DNA from: Dasyornis broadbenti
Lineage: Eukaryota > Chordata > Aves > Passeriformes > Dasyornithidae
Direction: 5' to 3'
DNA: 64,000 nucleotides
Assembly: GCA_013397935.1 (NCBI GenBank)
Contig: VZRN01001161.1
Coordinates: 186,001-250,000, forward strand
In this document: one piece after another, positions 53,230 to 64,000 of the stretch
How positions within the stretch are numbered: the first letter of the stretch is position 1
How the letters are laid out: each line of letters begins with the position of its first letter
The notes under the pieces: model-generated
Database searches by the model: none
The model's input: the letters and a program-made list of their open reading frames with translations, nothing else
Told to the model about the DNA's origin: nothing
Position numbers and translations under genes: made by a program

Positions 53230-53346
53230 AATGTAAAGGCTGTCTCTGAGACCCCTGCAGTGCCTTCAGTGTCTGAAGATGAAGACGATGAAGATGATGC
53301 AGCTCCACCCCCTGTGATAGCTCCAAGACCTGAACACACCAAATCT
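53230..53346 (+). CDS. PAK1: PAK1 coding exon 5 (residues 160-198): acidic run and PIX site
   Basis: A 117-base, 39-codon exon in phase 0 at both ends; acceptor TCCATGCAG, donor TCT/GTGAGC. It encodes a Ser/Pro linker, an acidic run EDEDDEDD (residues 175-182) and PPPVIAPRPEHTKS, the non-classical proline site that binds PIX-family exchange factors and brings PAK to focal complexes. The acidic run is one residue shorter than in human PAK1 as I recall it, and has AA where human has AT before the prolines. Ser198 corresponds to the human Ser199 autophosphorylation site. Because the exon is a multiple of three, in-frame skipping is possible in principle. Confidence 0.96.
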
Positions 53347-53660
53347 GTGAGCAGAAATTCTTCCTTCAGCCCACAGTGCTGCAATCCCAGTCAGGCCTTG
53401 TCTGTGACTCTTTGTCCCTGCTGCATGGCACCGTGCTGAGCCCTTCTTGGGAGCAGGAGGGAGGCAGTGGGAGCCATTCCTTCTGGTGGAGTACCCTAGT
53501 ATTGTCACCTGCCTGCTTGTGGGGGGCACGAGTCCTTGATTGGTGACGTTAGTTGCTAACAGAGTAGCTATAGAAATGCATCCCTGACAGCAGCAAGAAC
53601 AAGATGAATAGAAGTGCTTAAATCTTCACCTGTCTTGTGTGTTTTTCTCAACAAAATTAG
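53347..53660 (+). other. Intron 6 of PAK1 (314 bp)
   Basis: The shortest intron in the window, GTGAGC to CAACAAAATTAG. The acceptor has a weak pyrimidine tract. Reading through from the upstream exon stays open for about 30 codons before a stop at 53437, so retention would truncate the protein. Confidence 0.9.
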
Positions 53661-53835
53661 ATATACACCCGCTCTGTGATAGACCCTATTCCTCCTCCTA
53701 CCAGAGACGTGGCCACCTCTCCGATTTCTTCTCCCTCGGAAAACAGCACAATGGCACCTGACATGCTGGTCAGGAACACGGAGAAGCAAAAGAAAAAGCC
53801 AAAAATGTCAGATGAAGAGATACTGGAAAAATTAA
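53661..53835 (+). CDS. PAK1: PAK1 coding exon 6 (residues 199-256 plus 1 base): linker
   Basis: A 175-base exon, acceptor AAAATTAG, donor TTAA/GTATGT, entered in phase 0 and left in phase 1. It covers IYTRSVIDP (Tyr200 and Ser203, matching human Tyr201 and Ser204), the variable proline/serine linker, and the well-kept stretch NTEKQKKKPKMSDEEILEKL that leads into the kinase domain. The human Thr212-Pro site for cyclin-dependent kinases is not present: the sequence reads PIPPPTRD, so Thr212 here is followed by Arg. The neighbouring SPISSPSENS region differs from human by substitutions and one extra residue. Confidence 0.96.
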
Positions 53836-56810
53836 GTATGTCCTTGTTCTTTAAAAAAGTTAAATTCCAGATCCTGCTGTGTTGGTTTCTCAGAATCTCC
53901 ATAAGTTGAAACATTTTCCCATTTTGAGATCCCTTACTGAAGACATGGGCACAGTCACAACACAAAATTGGGTGCAGATGTAAGAGGTGAGCTTGAATGT
54001 AAGCTGAGCACCTGTGATACTGGCTGAAGTCCCCAGGGAGTTACAGATCCTCAGGCTCTGCAAAACAAGCCCTGAATAAATAACATCTACTTAACTATGA
54101 AGTCTGAGGTTGTTCCGCATCTTATTCTGTAGCTCTGAAGCATGAATGATTATATTGCAATGTTAGACATAAGGTGTCTAAAAAATGGAGAGAAAATTAA
54201 TGCATCCCCAAGTTTGCCTTCCACAGTATCATGGTGTAAAGTGACTTGGTTATTTTTAAGTGCTTTAACATTTTGTGGGTAGCCAAATTGGTGGGTTTTT
54301 CCTGAGAAAAATTCATCAAGTCTCTCACTTGTGTTCTCGTGTCTTTAAGAGTTTCTGCCTTCGGTGCAAGTGCTCCTCTGCTGCCTGGTGGTTTTGGGTT
54401 ATGCTGTGGCATATCCAACAGCTGAACCAGGTCTTTCATGCAATTGATTGCTGTTCTCAGCCTGGGCTGGGTTTTATTAGAGTAGAGCATTTCTAATTCT
54501 TTGAACTACTAATCCTGTATTAATTACATCCATGCCTTGCTCATCAGTTGATTTAAATTGTGTTAGCACCTCTGTGGTCAGGCTGGCCTCCTCAGTTTGA
54601 GCGTATATTTGTCAGTATTTTAGGAATAAAAGTCTAGGAGCTAGATGAAGACTTAATACGAGGATATAACAAAAAAATTTGAAATATTAAAATGATATCT
54701 GAGTAATTTCTCTAAATAAAGCCTAAATTGAATTGATGGCATGTTAACTAGAACTGCTTACTGCTGGAATACTCACACCCATTGTTTCAAAACAGCAACT
54801 TCACTCACTCAGTTAGGAGGACTTTTGTACCATTAAGGATTTTAAGGCCATTTTTGTGACCAGACAGGGTAAACAGCAACTGTGGCAAGAAAGAAAGTGC
54901 TATTCTAATACAAATACACCCACTTCAGTCATGAAGAGAAATGCAAGTGCTACTTTTAGGAGTGTTGGGAAGCAGATGTACCTTCTGACACCTTGCTTGC
55001 TCCAGGTGTCAGTTTCTATATGTGGGCTAGTCAGAAAAATGTTATGAAGTTTTAATCTTTAGTCTTAATCTAAGTAAAAATGTCTTTCCACTGAGGGCAA
55101 TGGAGCTGTACCTGTGCAGACAAGCAGCCTTCTGACATTTTAGTTCGGCATGTAAATAAAACGTTTAAAACTGTAAAGCAAAAACATATTTACACATACT
55201 ACAGATACACTAAATTCGTGCAAAGGTTAAAAGGAGGCTGCTCAATCTCTGCCTCTCAGCATTAACACTGCATTGGTGCAAACATTAATGAATCCTCACC
55301 TCGCTCTTTGGAAGGTAGAAAACATCCCCCCATTTTAGAGTTCAGAGCATTAAACATGGCAACACTGGCAACTGCCTCTAGCCACCACAGCATTCTGTCC
55401 AGTCCTTGCCTTGGGGAAACATTTGCAGTCTGAACTGGTAGCCTGTATTAGGCTTTCAGGGAAAATTTACAAATATTTTTCCAGAAATAACAGTCCTCAG
55501 GGCAGACAGCATTGCTTCTGTAATTGTAGAGTGGGTTTTATAAAGTCAGATTTCTCTTCCTGCCCTTCCCTCCAAACATGGGCCATATTCCCTACTTCTA
55601 CCTCTGTCTGTCCTAAACCCTCTGGGTTTGGCTGCTCTCCAATGGTGTCTGAAAATAGCCTGCTCTTGCTCTGCTTGCTACTGGATTTCTTGGCTTAATG
55701 GCCACGAGCAGTTTCTCTGCCAATATACGTCTGTTAAGGCTCAGCCCCAGACCCTGTGAAGGCAGCACCATATGTCGGCAGCTTCAGTGACTTGCAAATA
55801 CCAACTCGGATTCAGCTCTGCCTCCCTTAATCCTATTAGCCACCCTGGTGCTGTTAGAGAGGAGACTGGTTCCTAGCTGAGCACTAGAAACTGCTGGCTC
55901 TGATTTCTTCACCCTAAAAAGGGTGTAATTCCTGCCTGCCACAGGGGAGTTATGAATAGCAGGTAAAGTTTGCAGCCACTTGCAGCTCCATGCTGTGGAA
56001 CACCAGGCAAAGTGCTTTTCTCTTTGAGGTGTGCCGTGATACACTTTCTTTTAGCTGAACAGCCAGGTTTTGGGAGAATGAGCCGAGATTGTCTCAGGTC
56101 GCTCTCCAAAACCAGAGGGATGCTGGTAACTCCTGCTAAAACCTGTGCTGACTGTTCCTAGAAGAGCAACTGAGCACTGCCCAGGACAGGCCAGGGGAAG
56201 TTTGGCTCTGAAGGGTCTCTACACCTTCTCTCCTGAGTCTCGCAGCCCAGTCACTGGGTCAATACATGGCTATGGTTGTGCTGGTACGAAAACATCATCA
56301 ATACTTTTTTTTCTGCTACAAGTTGTCATGGTGCAGGGAAATCTTTGGCTAGTTTTGTAAAAGACTGTTGGCTCCAAGGTGATTGAAGCCCTGGCCTCCA
56401 AATTCAGAGACATTGCAGTGGAGGGTCACCTTAGATCATCCAGGGGACTGAAGCTGGGAGTGACTTTAAGTAGCAGGTTTCCAACAAATAAGGGTTTTCC
56501 CATGTATTAGGCCTGTGTATCCCCATCCTGCACCTAGTAATGACTGCTAGTGAAGGTTGAATGTTCGTGATGTCTGTGTCCCATCATTTCTGAAGGGAAG
56601 TTCCTGATAGAGGGGAATGCTGCAGCTGGTATGTGTGTAAACAACGGAGGACTTCCCTGGTGTCCACGCATCTCTGGATTTCTGATGAGTGGTTCATGAG
56701 ACAGAGCCTGTTGTGGTCATGGAGCTGCTCTTACAGCTAGCTCATACAGGTAGAGCTGTATGAAAAAAGGACTTGAAGAAAACCCTCTTGTTTTTTGTTT
56801 TTTTTTGTAG
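53836..56810 (+). other. Intron 7 of PAK1
   Basis: 2,975 bases, GTATGT to a T-rich acceptor TTTTTTTTGTAG. No interspersed repeat recognised. Confidence 0.9.
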
Positions 56811-56874
56811 GAAGTATCGTAAGTGTGGGTGATCCAAAAAAGAAGTACACGAATTTTGAGAAGATTGGACAGGG
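56811..56874 (+). CDS. PAK1: PAK1 coding exon 7 (residues 257-277 plus 2 bases): kinase start
   Basis: A 64-base exon joined by split codon A/GA (Arg257). It encodes RSIVSVGDPKKKYTNFEKIG and QG, the lead-in to the kinase domain and the first glycines of the ATP-binding loop. The donor is GG/GTTAGT, weaker than its neighbours, but the frame and the family sequence leave no alternative. Asn271 replaces the Arg I recall in mammalian PAK1 (YTRFEK). Confidence 0.95.
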
Positions 56875-57740
56875 GTTAGTAGATGCTGCTTCTCTTTCCT
56901 AAATTTTTCATTTCCTTATGCTAAGAAGAATTCACTGAAACCAGGCTAAGTTAGATAGCTGGAAAAGCTGTTGGGGATACTTTGGACATTTTTGTTGTTG
57001 TTGTTTATTTGATTTCTTATTTTTGTTTTTGGTTGTTTTGCTGGGTTCCACATCCCCCTCTAACTGTTCTCCTGTTCCTGGTACAGTCACAGGGACTGGG
57101 TTTTTGTACAATTGTGTTATAAGAAATTATACCATTAGATGATCAGGTTGATAAATACAGCTACAAGCAGAGAAAGAACTGCAAGACCATTTTCAAATTA
57201 CAGATTTGCTTCTGAATCAACTCTCCTCAAGGCACGTACTGTATCTCTCTAAGCAGAGCAGGGGAAAAGTAGAGGTTGTAGGAGAGACTGTACGGAGGCA
57301 AAACACAGATCTTCAATCAGCTGCATATTCTGAGGCTCAAACTTCTGTCTTCCTCACTACAAATGCCACATTTGTTTACTTTAGCTGATCCTGCTGCTCT
57401 GTTACCGTGCTGGGTATTCTGCAAGTCAGGGTAGTGCAGTCATGCCACTTAAAATGGGATGAACTCACAGTCCTACAGTTTGCTGGTTTAGCAACAAGGG
57501 TTTGGATGACCAGTGTCCCTTATTAGGAGCTGTTTTGCCCATACATTCTTCTGCTCCAACAACAGCCTTGTCTCGGAAATATTTCAGATTATGTTTACCA
57601 CTGGAATTGTTGCATGTGAAGGAATGGGACTGAGAGCACTTCAGAGAGACAAGTGGGAAGGGGCATGTGTTAAGCTCTCACTTTTACTTTGAGAAATTAA
57701 TAAGTGATTTTTTTTTTTTCCTTTTCTCTGTTTTGTTTAG
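56875..57740 (+). other. Intron 8 of PAK1
   Basis: 866 bases, GTTAGT to CTGTTTTGTTTAG. It contains a T/G-rich simple stretch (about 56990-57045) and nothing else recognised. Confidence 0.9.
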
Positions 57741-57789
57741 AGCCTCAGGTACAGTTTACACGGCAATAGATGTAGCTACAGGACAGGAG
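57741..57789 (+). CDS. PAK1: PAK1 coding exon 8, 49 nt (residues 278-294): Gly-rich loop
   Basis: Acceptor TTGTTTAG, donor GAG/GTAAGT. With the split Gly278 it encodes GASGTVYTAIDVATGQE, finishing the nucleotide-binding loop GxGxxGxV (Gly276-Val283). Tyr284 matches human Tyr285, a JAK2 target. Ile287 replaces Met, a conservative change. The exon ends in phase 0. Its length is not a multiple of three, so skipping would break the kinase frame. Confidence 0.96.
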
Positions 57790-60271
57790 GTAAGTGCTGC
57801 CAGCGTACCACAGCAGTGGATTTTGGATTGTGTCCTAAAAGTTCATGTTGATGCTACAAAACAAGGATTGTCTTTCAGGGATTCATGACATCTTATTCTT
57901 AATGAGGTCTTTATTTACTTACTAATGAGACATGGTTGAGTGGTCTGAGCAGAGAACTGGAAAACATGACTTCCCAAGTTTTTATTCCTGAATCATTTGA
58001 TATTTATAAAGGTTTTTTCTGTGATTGCAAAGGCTAGAAGCAAATGTTTGGACTGGGCAGTTCCTCAGTAAAAGTTTCTCTCTTCTTCCCCAAGATTGCT
58101 GCCTGTTTCCATACAAGGTCTTTTATTTGCCCTCTGCTCCTTTGTGTCCTACACTTATACTACTTAACTTGCATAGAAATAGTTCCTCTCCCACTTACTT
58201 TCTGCCCTTGAATTGTGAGACAAGGAATGCCTGTCTTTTCTTTTTTCTCCTCACAAATATTGAAAAGTGCCATGCTTATTGCCTGCATAATAAACTAGTA
58301 GTGATGGATATGCAGCATCTGCAGGAACCTTTTCTTCTAGATGAACGATTTTTTTAAAAGATGAAAGTGTATGTGTTACTCCAAATATATTTATGGAAGT
58401 CTGCAACAATGTGTGTCTACTTTGCATTTGTACAATGTCAGAGTTATTCACCGGTAAATACCTTAATTGTGCTTTTTTGATGAAATTTCTTTACCCCTTT
58501 TCTCAGTTCCTGAAGAATTAATACAGTTTAATTGTGGCCTTTAAGGAAGGGTTGTATTTATTTTGAAGCAATAAGAAATTTTATAGGAGGAGAAAGTCCT
58601 TTGATGGTTTTCTCCTTTTTTTCTGGACCCCTTGCATGACTCCCATGTGAAAATTTGAACTCTTGTATTACAGCAAACTTTTAAATCATTCCTATTACAC
58701 TAGTATGATCAGGCCCTGGATTTTTAAATCTGCATTTGGGAACGCTGTAACTTTGTCATGCTGTTTCTTGGTCCTTTCTGTGAAGTGCCCTGAACTCAGG
58801 GGCTCAGTGCAGGGAAACACTGGAAGGAAACTCCTTTGTTTTGCACTATAGAGGAGCCTTGGGCTGCTTCCAGGGTAAAGAATGCTGAAGATTTTAATTG
58901 ATTATGCTTATGTAGCATAATTCCATGTTTATTTTGCATCCTAATGCACCTGACAGTTAAGGAAAATGCCCCCTTATGCACTTGGACTGTGTGTCAGCCT
59001 CTGTGTGGGAGTGAGGAAGTACAGGAGCCTCTCTGAAACTCCCTCAATATTAGATTGGGATTTCTTCATCTTCCGTTCTTCTCTGTGGTCTTGTACAAAG
59101 AGCAGCATGGGGGTTTTGTTTTTGTCTTCTTTAAGTACAGTTTGCCAGGGCTTGTGAGTACTGTGGAACACCAGCATGTCTGTCTGATCTTGTCTTCTCA
59201 TGTGTGGGGATTTTTCTATAGTCTTCCCTGCTGTACTATTAAAATGCTGATTGTATCCATCTATATTGGCATTCTGTGACTTGTTTATTTTAATCCTTGT
59301 TTTTGTGTGCTACGGTCCATTCACCCAGGCCTCTTTCTCTGCAAGTAACAGTTTTGTGAAGGCATAGTTTCACTCCGTTCCCTTTGCCTATATATTGTAC
59401 CAAAGACTGTTGAGTCGTAACATCTGTGAGTTATTTCTGCCTCCAGCTGTGCTGAGTAGGTTTACTGATGTGAAGGCTCTTCTGAGGGCCAGGTGCTGTC
59501 AAGGTGTACTGGTAGTGTGAAAACTTGCATACAAGAGTTAAAAACATGTTGTAACCTCCCTGCTCTTTGCATATGTGCAGAGCAGGTATCCCAAAAGAAG
59601 CAGAAAGCTACTAAACCAAAGGGCTGGAGCTGATAAATCCATCCTTGATCCCCTTCAGTCATGACTGGACATAAAGCTGACTCCAATTCATTTATTTTCA
59701 GCCTTTTATCTAAACACTGGTGCTTCCCTCCTCCAGGTCTTGCTGCGACAAAAGAAATAGAGTAACTACCTTGAACTACTAAGCATGGTTTTGTTATTTA
59801 CCCACCCTACTTTAGATTTCTAGAAGCAGAAATTTGTGTGGAAGTAGGGAAAAGACCACTAAAAAAATTTCGGAAACATCCAACTCAAGATAAAATTAAT
59901 AAGAATCCTTCCAGAAATAAAAAACTTTTGACATACTAGTCCATACCAGAGTAAGGGGGATCTCTTCCTTGTTATCAAAAAGCTGTAGATGGAGATGGGT
60001 ATCCAACTGTGACATGGAGGTCCAGTATGAAAATGGCAATTTCCCTTGTTCTTTTTGTTGTTAAGTATCATCCAGCATGTGTGGAAATGGACTGGCCACA
60101 GGAACTTGCAGAACTACGAAATGGTAATTCAGTAGCTAAGGATGAAAAAGTGACCTCACAATGAAAAAGTTTTTTCCTCCTTCGTGAGAATGTGAGACTA
60201 AATTGACTCATACTGGCAGGTTTCTGGGGGACTCTTGCAATAATGCTTTACTTGATCTCTTTTCACTGCAG
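57790..60271 (+). other. Intron 9 of PAK1
   Basis: 2,482 bases, GTAAGT to TTTTCACTGCAG. No recognised repeat or RNA gene. Confidence 0.9.
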
Positions 60272-60384
60272 GTTGCAATCAAACAGATGAATTTGCAGCA
60301 GCAGCCCAAAAAAGAACTGATTATTAATGAAATCCTTGTGATGAGGGAAAACAAGAACTCCAACATCGTCAACTACTTGGACAG
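60272..60384 (+). CDS. PAK1: PAK1 coding exon 9 (residues 295-331 plus 2 bases): catalytic Lys and alpha-C
   Basis: A 113-base exon, acceptor TCACTGCAG, donor ACAG/GTAAGT. It opens with VAIKQMNLQQQPKKELIINE: Lys298 (codon 60281-60283; human Lys299) is the invariant ATP-binding lysine, and Glu314 is the alpha-C glutamate that pairs with it. The exon continues ILVMRENKNSNIVNYLD and stops two bases into codon 332. Ser324 stands where I recall Pro in mammals (KNPNIVNYLD). The remaining kinase exons are beyond the window. Confidence 0.97.
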
Positions 60385-63300
60385 GTAAGTCAGTATTTGA
60401 AGGGTTCACAAAGGGACTCTGGAAAACAGTTCCTTGTCAGTGTCTTAAGTGTTCCTGGCTCAGCTTAATGCAGGTGTTGCCAAATTTGACACAACAAACT
60501 TCCTGCTTGTTTCCTTCCGGTTACTAGAAGACAAATAGAAACAGTTTGAACTATGTTATTTCTATTAGTTTTCCTCTTCCTCTTTTCTGCTGAGCAATGG
60601 TGATGTTTTGCTGGCAGAGGAGCAGACTTCTTCCAGAACTAGATGTAGTCCTGTCCCTGTGACTATCCACTGAGGTTTTTGCACAGTAGCATAACAGCAG
60701 TGAGAGTGAATGGCATGTGACCCATAACATGAGGTCTGGGGAGACCTCAACACAGCCTTCCAACACTTAAAGTCAGCTTTTAAAAAAGAGGGAGAGTGAC
60801 TTTTTGGCAGATAGTGATAGAACAAAAGGGAACACTTTTCAGCTAAAAGAGGATTTAGGTTGGGAACAATGAAGAAATTCTTTACTGTGAGGGTGGTGAG
60901 GCACTGGCAGAGGTTGCCCAGGGAAGATGTGGCTGCTCTGGCAGTGTTCAAGGCCAGGTTGGGCAAGATTCTGAGCAGCTTGGTGTAATGCAAAGTGTCC
61001 CTGCTCATGGCAGGGGTTTGGAGCTAGATGGTCTTTAAAGTCCCTTTGAACACAAAGCATTCTATGATTCTATGATACTGAAAGCCCAACAGGCAGAAGC
61101 ATTGCATGGTGGCTTGAATTCACCATCAACATCACACTGCTGCGTTGTGTCAAGCCTGTGTCACTCACCTGTTAAAAATATAGCCACTTCCATTTGAGCT
61201 GCAGCAAGGTTTGCAATCTGCTGTACTCAACATCTGAATGTAGCGGTTCTGATGAACCACAGATTTGCCTTATTGTGGGGTAAAGACTGCCTGGATAGGG
61301 TGAGCTGCAGGCTTTATTCTTGACAGCTTGGGTTTTTTGGAAGATACAATGAATGGATGTGACCTAGAATCTCTTTTGGAAATTTGAGGGAGGATTTGCT
61401 CACTTTTTTTGCTCTGCATGTGTGTCAAAATCTAATCAGCTCTGTCTTTAATAGGTTTCTTTAGCAGGCTTTTAATGTCTTAGCCAAAACCAGGTGGTAC
61501 TTACAAACTGCAACAGTTGTGTTGCTGAGTTTTTGTGGTGCTGTGCCCTATGCATAGCTGTAAAGAGCTACTTTGTTGAGATGACAGAAAGTCTGCTCCT
61601 GAAATTTTTGTGAAAGAGGTGTGTGTGCAGGGAATGGATGTTGGGCACAACACCCTCCTCTTAGAGAGTGCAGAAGAATGTTACCAGTGTAAAATGAAAC
61701 AAGTGGTTAAGAATTGCATCTGAGCTGGAACTGTTATTTTCCCCTGGCTGATTAGAGGCTTTGTTCTTACAAAATTGTTTGAGAGACAGGCTCTTCCCAT
61801 TAGAGAGCACCACTGTGTACATGCACTTGCCTCATCTAGCCTGTGCATCCCAGCTGCAGGGCAGCTCCCTGTCCTGCTGTCTTGTTAAAACTTTCAGCAA
61901 TAAAAGCTGCTGCGTTTGTCCTTCACTTTCACTAATCTTTTTCAGAGGGATTAGCTTTTGTTTGAGTGTTGCACATGGACAGAACAGCAACTGGGATGAA
62001 CATGGGTGTTCTTGTGCCTATTATGCCACTTTACCTGTGCAACTGCAGGATCCTGTTGCTGGGGAGCTGTGTCCTTCCTGCCCAGCCTAATGTGACTGTG
62101 CTTCCCAAAAGCTGAATTAAGCTGATGTTTGGATGCCATTTGCTGGCTTCTGCCTCCTGCTGAAGGAGGTGGAGGAAGGATGTGCTGATCACTGAGGGGT
62201 CTGGTTTCTGCTTTGTGATTCTGTTGCAGTGTCTCCCCTTCTGAGTCCCTTATGGGAGCTGCAAGATAGTCATTGGCATAAACCAATCCTCTCAATTCTC
62301 TTTGCTTCATCTTCTGCCCTTATGCAAGGGTTTCCTGTGCTTTGTCCTGTCTTAACTGCATGGCCTACTTGCTTGTGGTTAAGCAGCTTTTCTGCTGCAG
62401 TCTTAGTGGCCAGCATTGCACAAAGGTGTGCTGTGATATTTAAGACAGGGACATGGCCTAATTCAGCTGTACTTGAGAGCTGGATTTAGAAGCATCTGGC
62501 TCTGAAGACAGTGACATCAGTCTTCTGTACAGACAGACAGCCACTTGTGCTGAGTTACCTGCTGGACGTGCCAGTTCGTTTCTGCTGCGTGAAAGAGGAC
62601 CTCAGAGCCCTGCTGCTAAACTCAGCCATCTAAACACAGGCATCAGATGCCCAGTGCTAGGCAAAGCAAACTCCTGCCCTTTAGTTTTGTTCTGAAGAAC
62701 TCCTTAACTTAATAAACCCCACAAATAAGTGGTAGCCTCTGTTACCCCAACCCCAAACTGCAGTAGGGATGAATGGTCAATGAATAAAGCTGAATATGTA
62801 AGACAGTCATACTACAAGAACACACTGGTTTCTTTCCAGGCTACATTCATGTTTGCACATTGGAGGCATGTTACTGGTGCAAAAATCTGTAATGAATAAA
62901 CTTGCACTTCTGGGCAACTCCAAATTTTATCAATAAAGGATATGTATTTGGGATAGAGAGGGCTTGCTGGACAGCTTCCTAAGGTATCTAAGTGGAAGCT
63001 GAGGAACACCTTACCGGATCAGACCTTAGCTGTTCTTGCAGTTGGATGAGGAGAAAGCTGTAGACCATCTCCTTCTTCCTCCAAGATTTTCATGAGGTAT
63101 TTCGTACTGCCAGCTTGTTTTGGAAGGTGACTGTGGGTGACAAGGTGTGACACCATGCTGTGCCTGATGCCGCATCAGAGCAGCACGTAGGTATGTGGAT
63201 TTCCTGGTGGTGTCTCCAGAACTGCTGAGATAGTGGGTTTGAGTCATGCCTACAGTGGGCAGCTCAGTGACTAAAACTGGCAAGAGAGTGGAAAGATCCT

Positions 63301-64000
63301 CGAGACGGTACCACCCTAAAATGACATTCCTTTGGTGGCAGCTGGCAGGGAGCCACTGTTAATCCCACCTCCCGGTGTGTTATGTCAAATCTATAAATTA
63401 TTGAGTTGCCAGGGGCTTGGCACATGCCTGTGGCTGCTCATGGCTCACCTTTGGTTCACAGTGTGGGTCTTGGCTCGCTCCATCCCTTTTGGCTGCAGAG
63501 AGATAACAGCTTGCTCCTGGCATGTGGAACCTGAGATTGCCACGCAAAGAGCCCATTCTGGCCCTGTTCTTACAGTCATGTGGATTTGGGCTGCAGAGAG
63601 AGTTGCTGGCAATGAAGGGAAACCTTGTGATATCCAGGGTGGTTGATTTGTTGAAAGGGTGCTGATAAAATCTGCAGAGAGCCTGATTTGGCAGAAGTGA
63701 AGAAGTAGCTATAGCATGGGGGCAGGAAGGAAGGATGTGGATGGAGTTGGGCTTTCACAGCACAACAGAAGGTAAATGACCCACAGAGTTAGCAGGTGTG
63801 CCTCTGACAGCAGTCCCACTGCTCCTCTCTCGCTCAGAGGGCTGCTCTGAAGGTGGTACTGCTTTTGCAGGGGTCTGTAATGCTGGGGAAAAAAAATGCC
63901 AGTGCATCAGCTTCTGTTTCATAGTGGAATTTAAGACCTTTCTGCTGCAGGAGCACAGCCCTGTGTCTTTGGGCTTCGTATCCTGAAAGAATCTCCACAT
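60385..64000 (+). other. Intron 10 of PAK1, 5' part (continues past the window)
   Basis: It starts with GTAAGT at 60385. I looked for the next PAK1 segment ([20 protein letters not shown]) in all + strand frames and do not see it, so the acceptor lies beyond 64000. It contains one sense CR1 copy and no other recognised element. Short open frames such as 61761-62090 and 63332-63646 show no domain. Confidence 0.85.
60733..61078 (+). mobile_element. CR1 LINE 3' end, sense, about 345 bp
   Basis: It reads in the CR1 sense direction: GGAGACCTCAACACAGCCTT, GAAATTCTTTACTGTGAGGG, TGGTGAGGCACTGGCAGAGG, TGTTCAAGGCCAGGTTGGGC, then GGTCTTTAAAGTCCC..., ending ATTCTATGATTCTATGATAC with two intact terminal octamers. 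5'-truncated and fairly well preserved. Confidence 0.95.

Noticed and set aside
60565..61008. 147-codon - strand open frame in intron 10
   Set aside because: Most of it is the reverse translation of the sense-oriented CR1 copy at 60733-61078.

Overview
The window is vertebrate genomic DNA, most likely avian. The interspersed repeats I recognise are all LINEs of the CR1 type. Several have the diagnostic 3' end (GATTCTATGATTCT, or on the opposite strand AGAATCATAGAATGG) and codon remnants of CR1 ORF2. No Alu, L1 or B-type SINE is visible. Other sauropsids also carry CR1, so bird is an inference supported by repeat content and compact introns; I cannot name the species.

The only gene I can support is PAK1 (p21-activated kinase 1, a Ser/Thr kinase acting downstream of Rac1 and Cdc42), on the + strand and running off the right edge. 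A CpG-rich promoter lies at about 895-1411. It has GC boxes, a CCAAT box and G-quadruplex-capable runs, and a consensus splice donor at 1411/1412 probably ends the untranslated first exon. A first intron of about 42 kb follows. Nine coding exons were then resolved to the base: 43435-43645 (ATG at 43456), 48586-48686, 50129-50276, 51291-51328, 53230-53346, 53661-53835, 56811-56874, 57741-57789 and 60272-60384. Every junction is GT-AG and phase is kept throughout. Together they encode residues 1 to 331 plus two bases of codon 332. This covers the Nck- and Grb2-binding proline motifs, the CRIB/p21-binding domain, the autoinhibitory segment, the acidic and PIX-binding linker, and the kinase N-lobe with Gly-rich loop, catalytic Lys and alpha-C Glu. 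The rest of the kinase domain must lie beyond position 64000.

Layout: 1-894 is upstream sequence with no recognisable gene; 895-1411 is promoter and exon 1; 1412-43434 is intron 1, with eleven LINE pieces (mostly 5'-truncated CR1, one an ancient reverse-transcriptase remnant) and a repeat-poor, ATTA-rich block at about 33.1-39.0 kb that could hold enhancers; 43435-60384 is the coding part with small introns; 60385-64000 is the start of the next intron. A poly(T) run of about 106 positions containing a 4-base N gap (44222-44327) lies next to a CR1 copy in intron 2 and is the one visible assembly weakness.

I found no operon-like, CRISPR, phage or other obviously new system. The most useful observations concern PAK1 itself: loss of the Thr-Pro site equivalent to human Thr212, a shortened acidic run and two N-lobe substitutions. 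Candidate regulatory DNA in intron 1 comes next.
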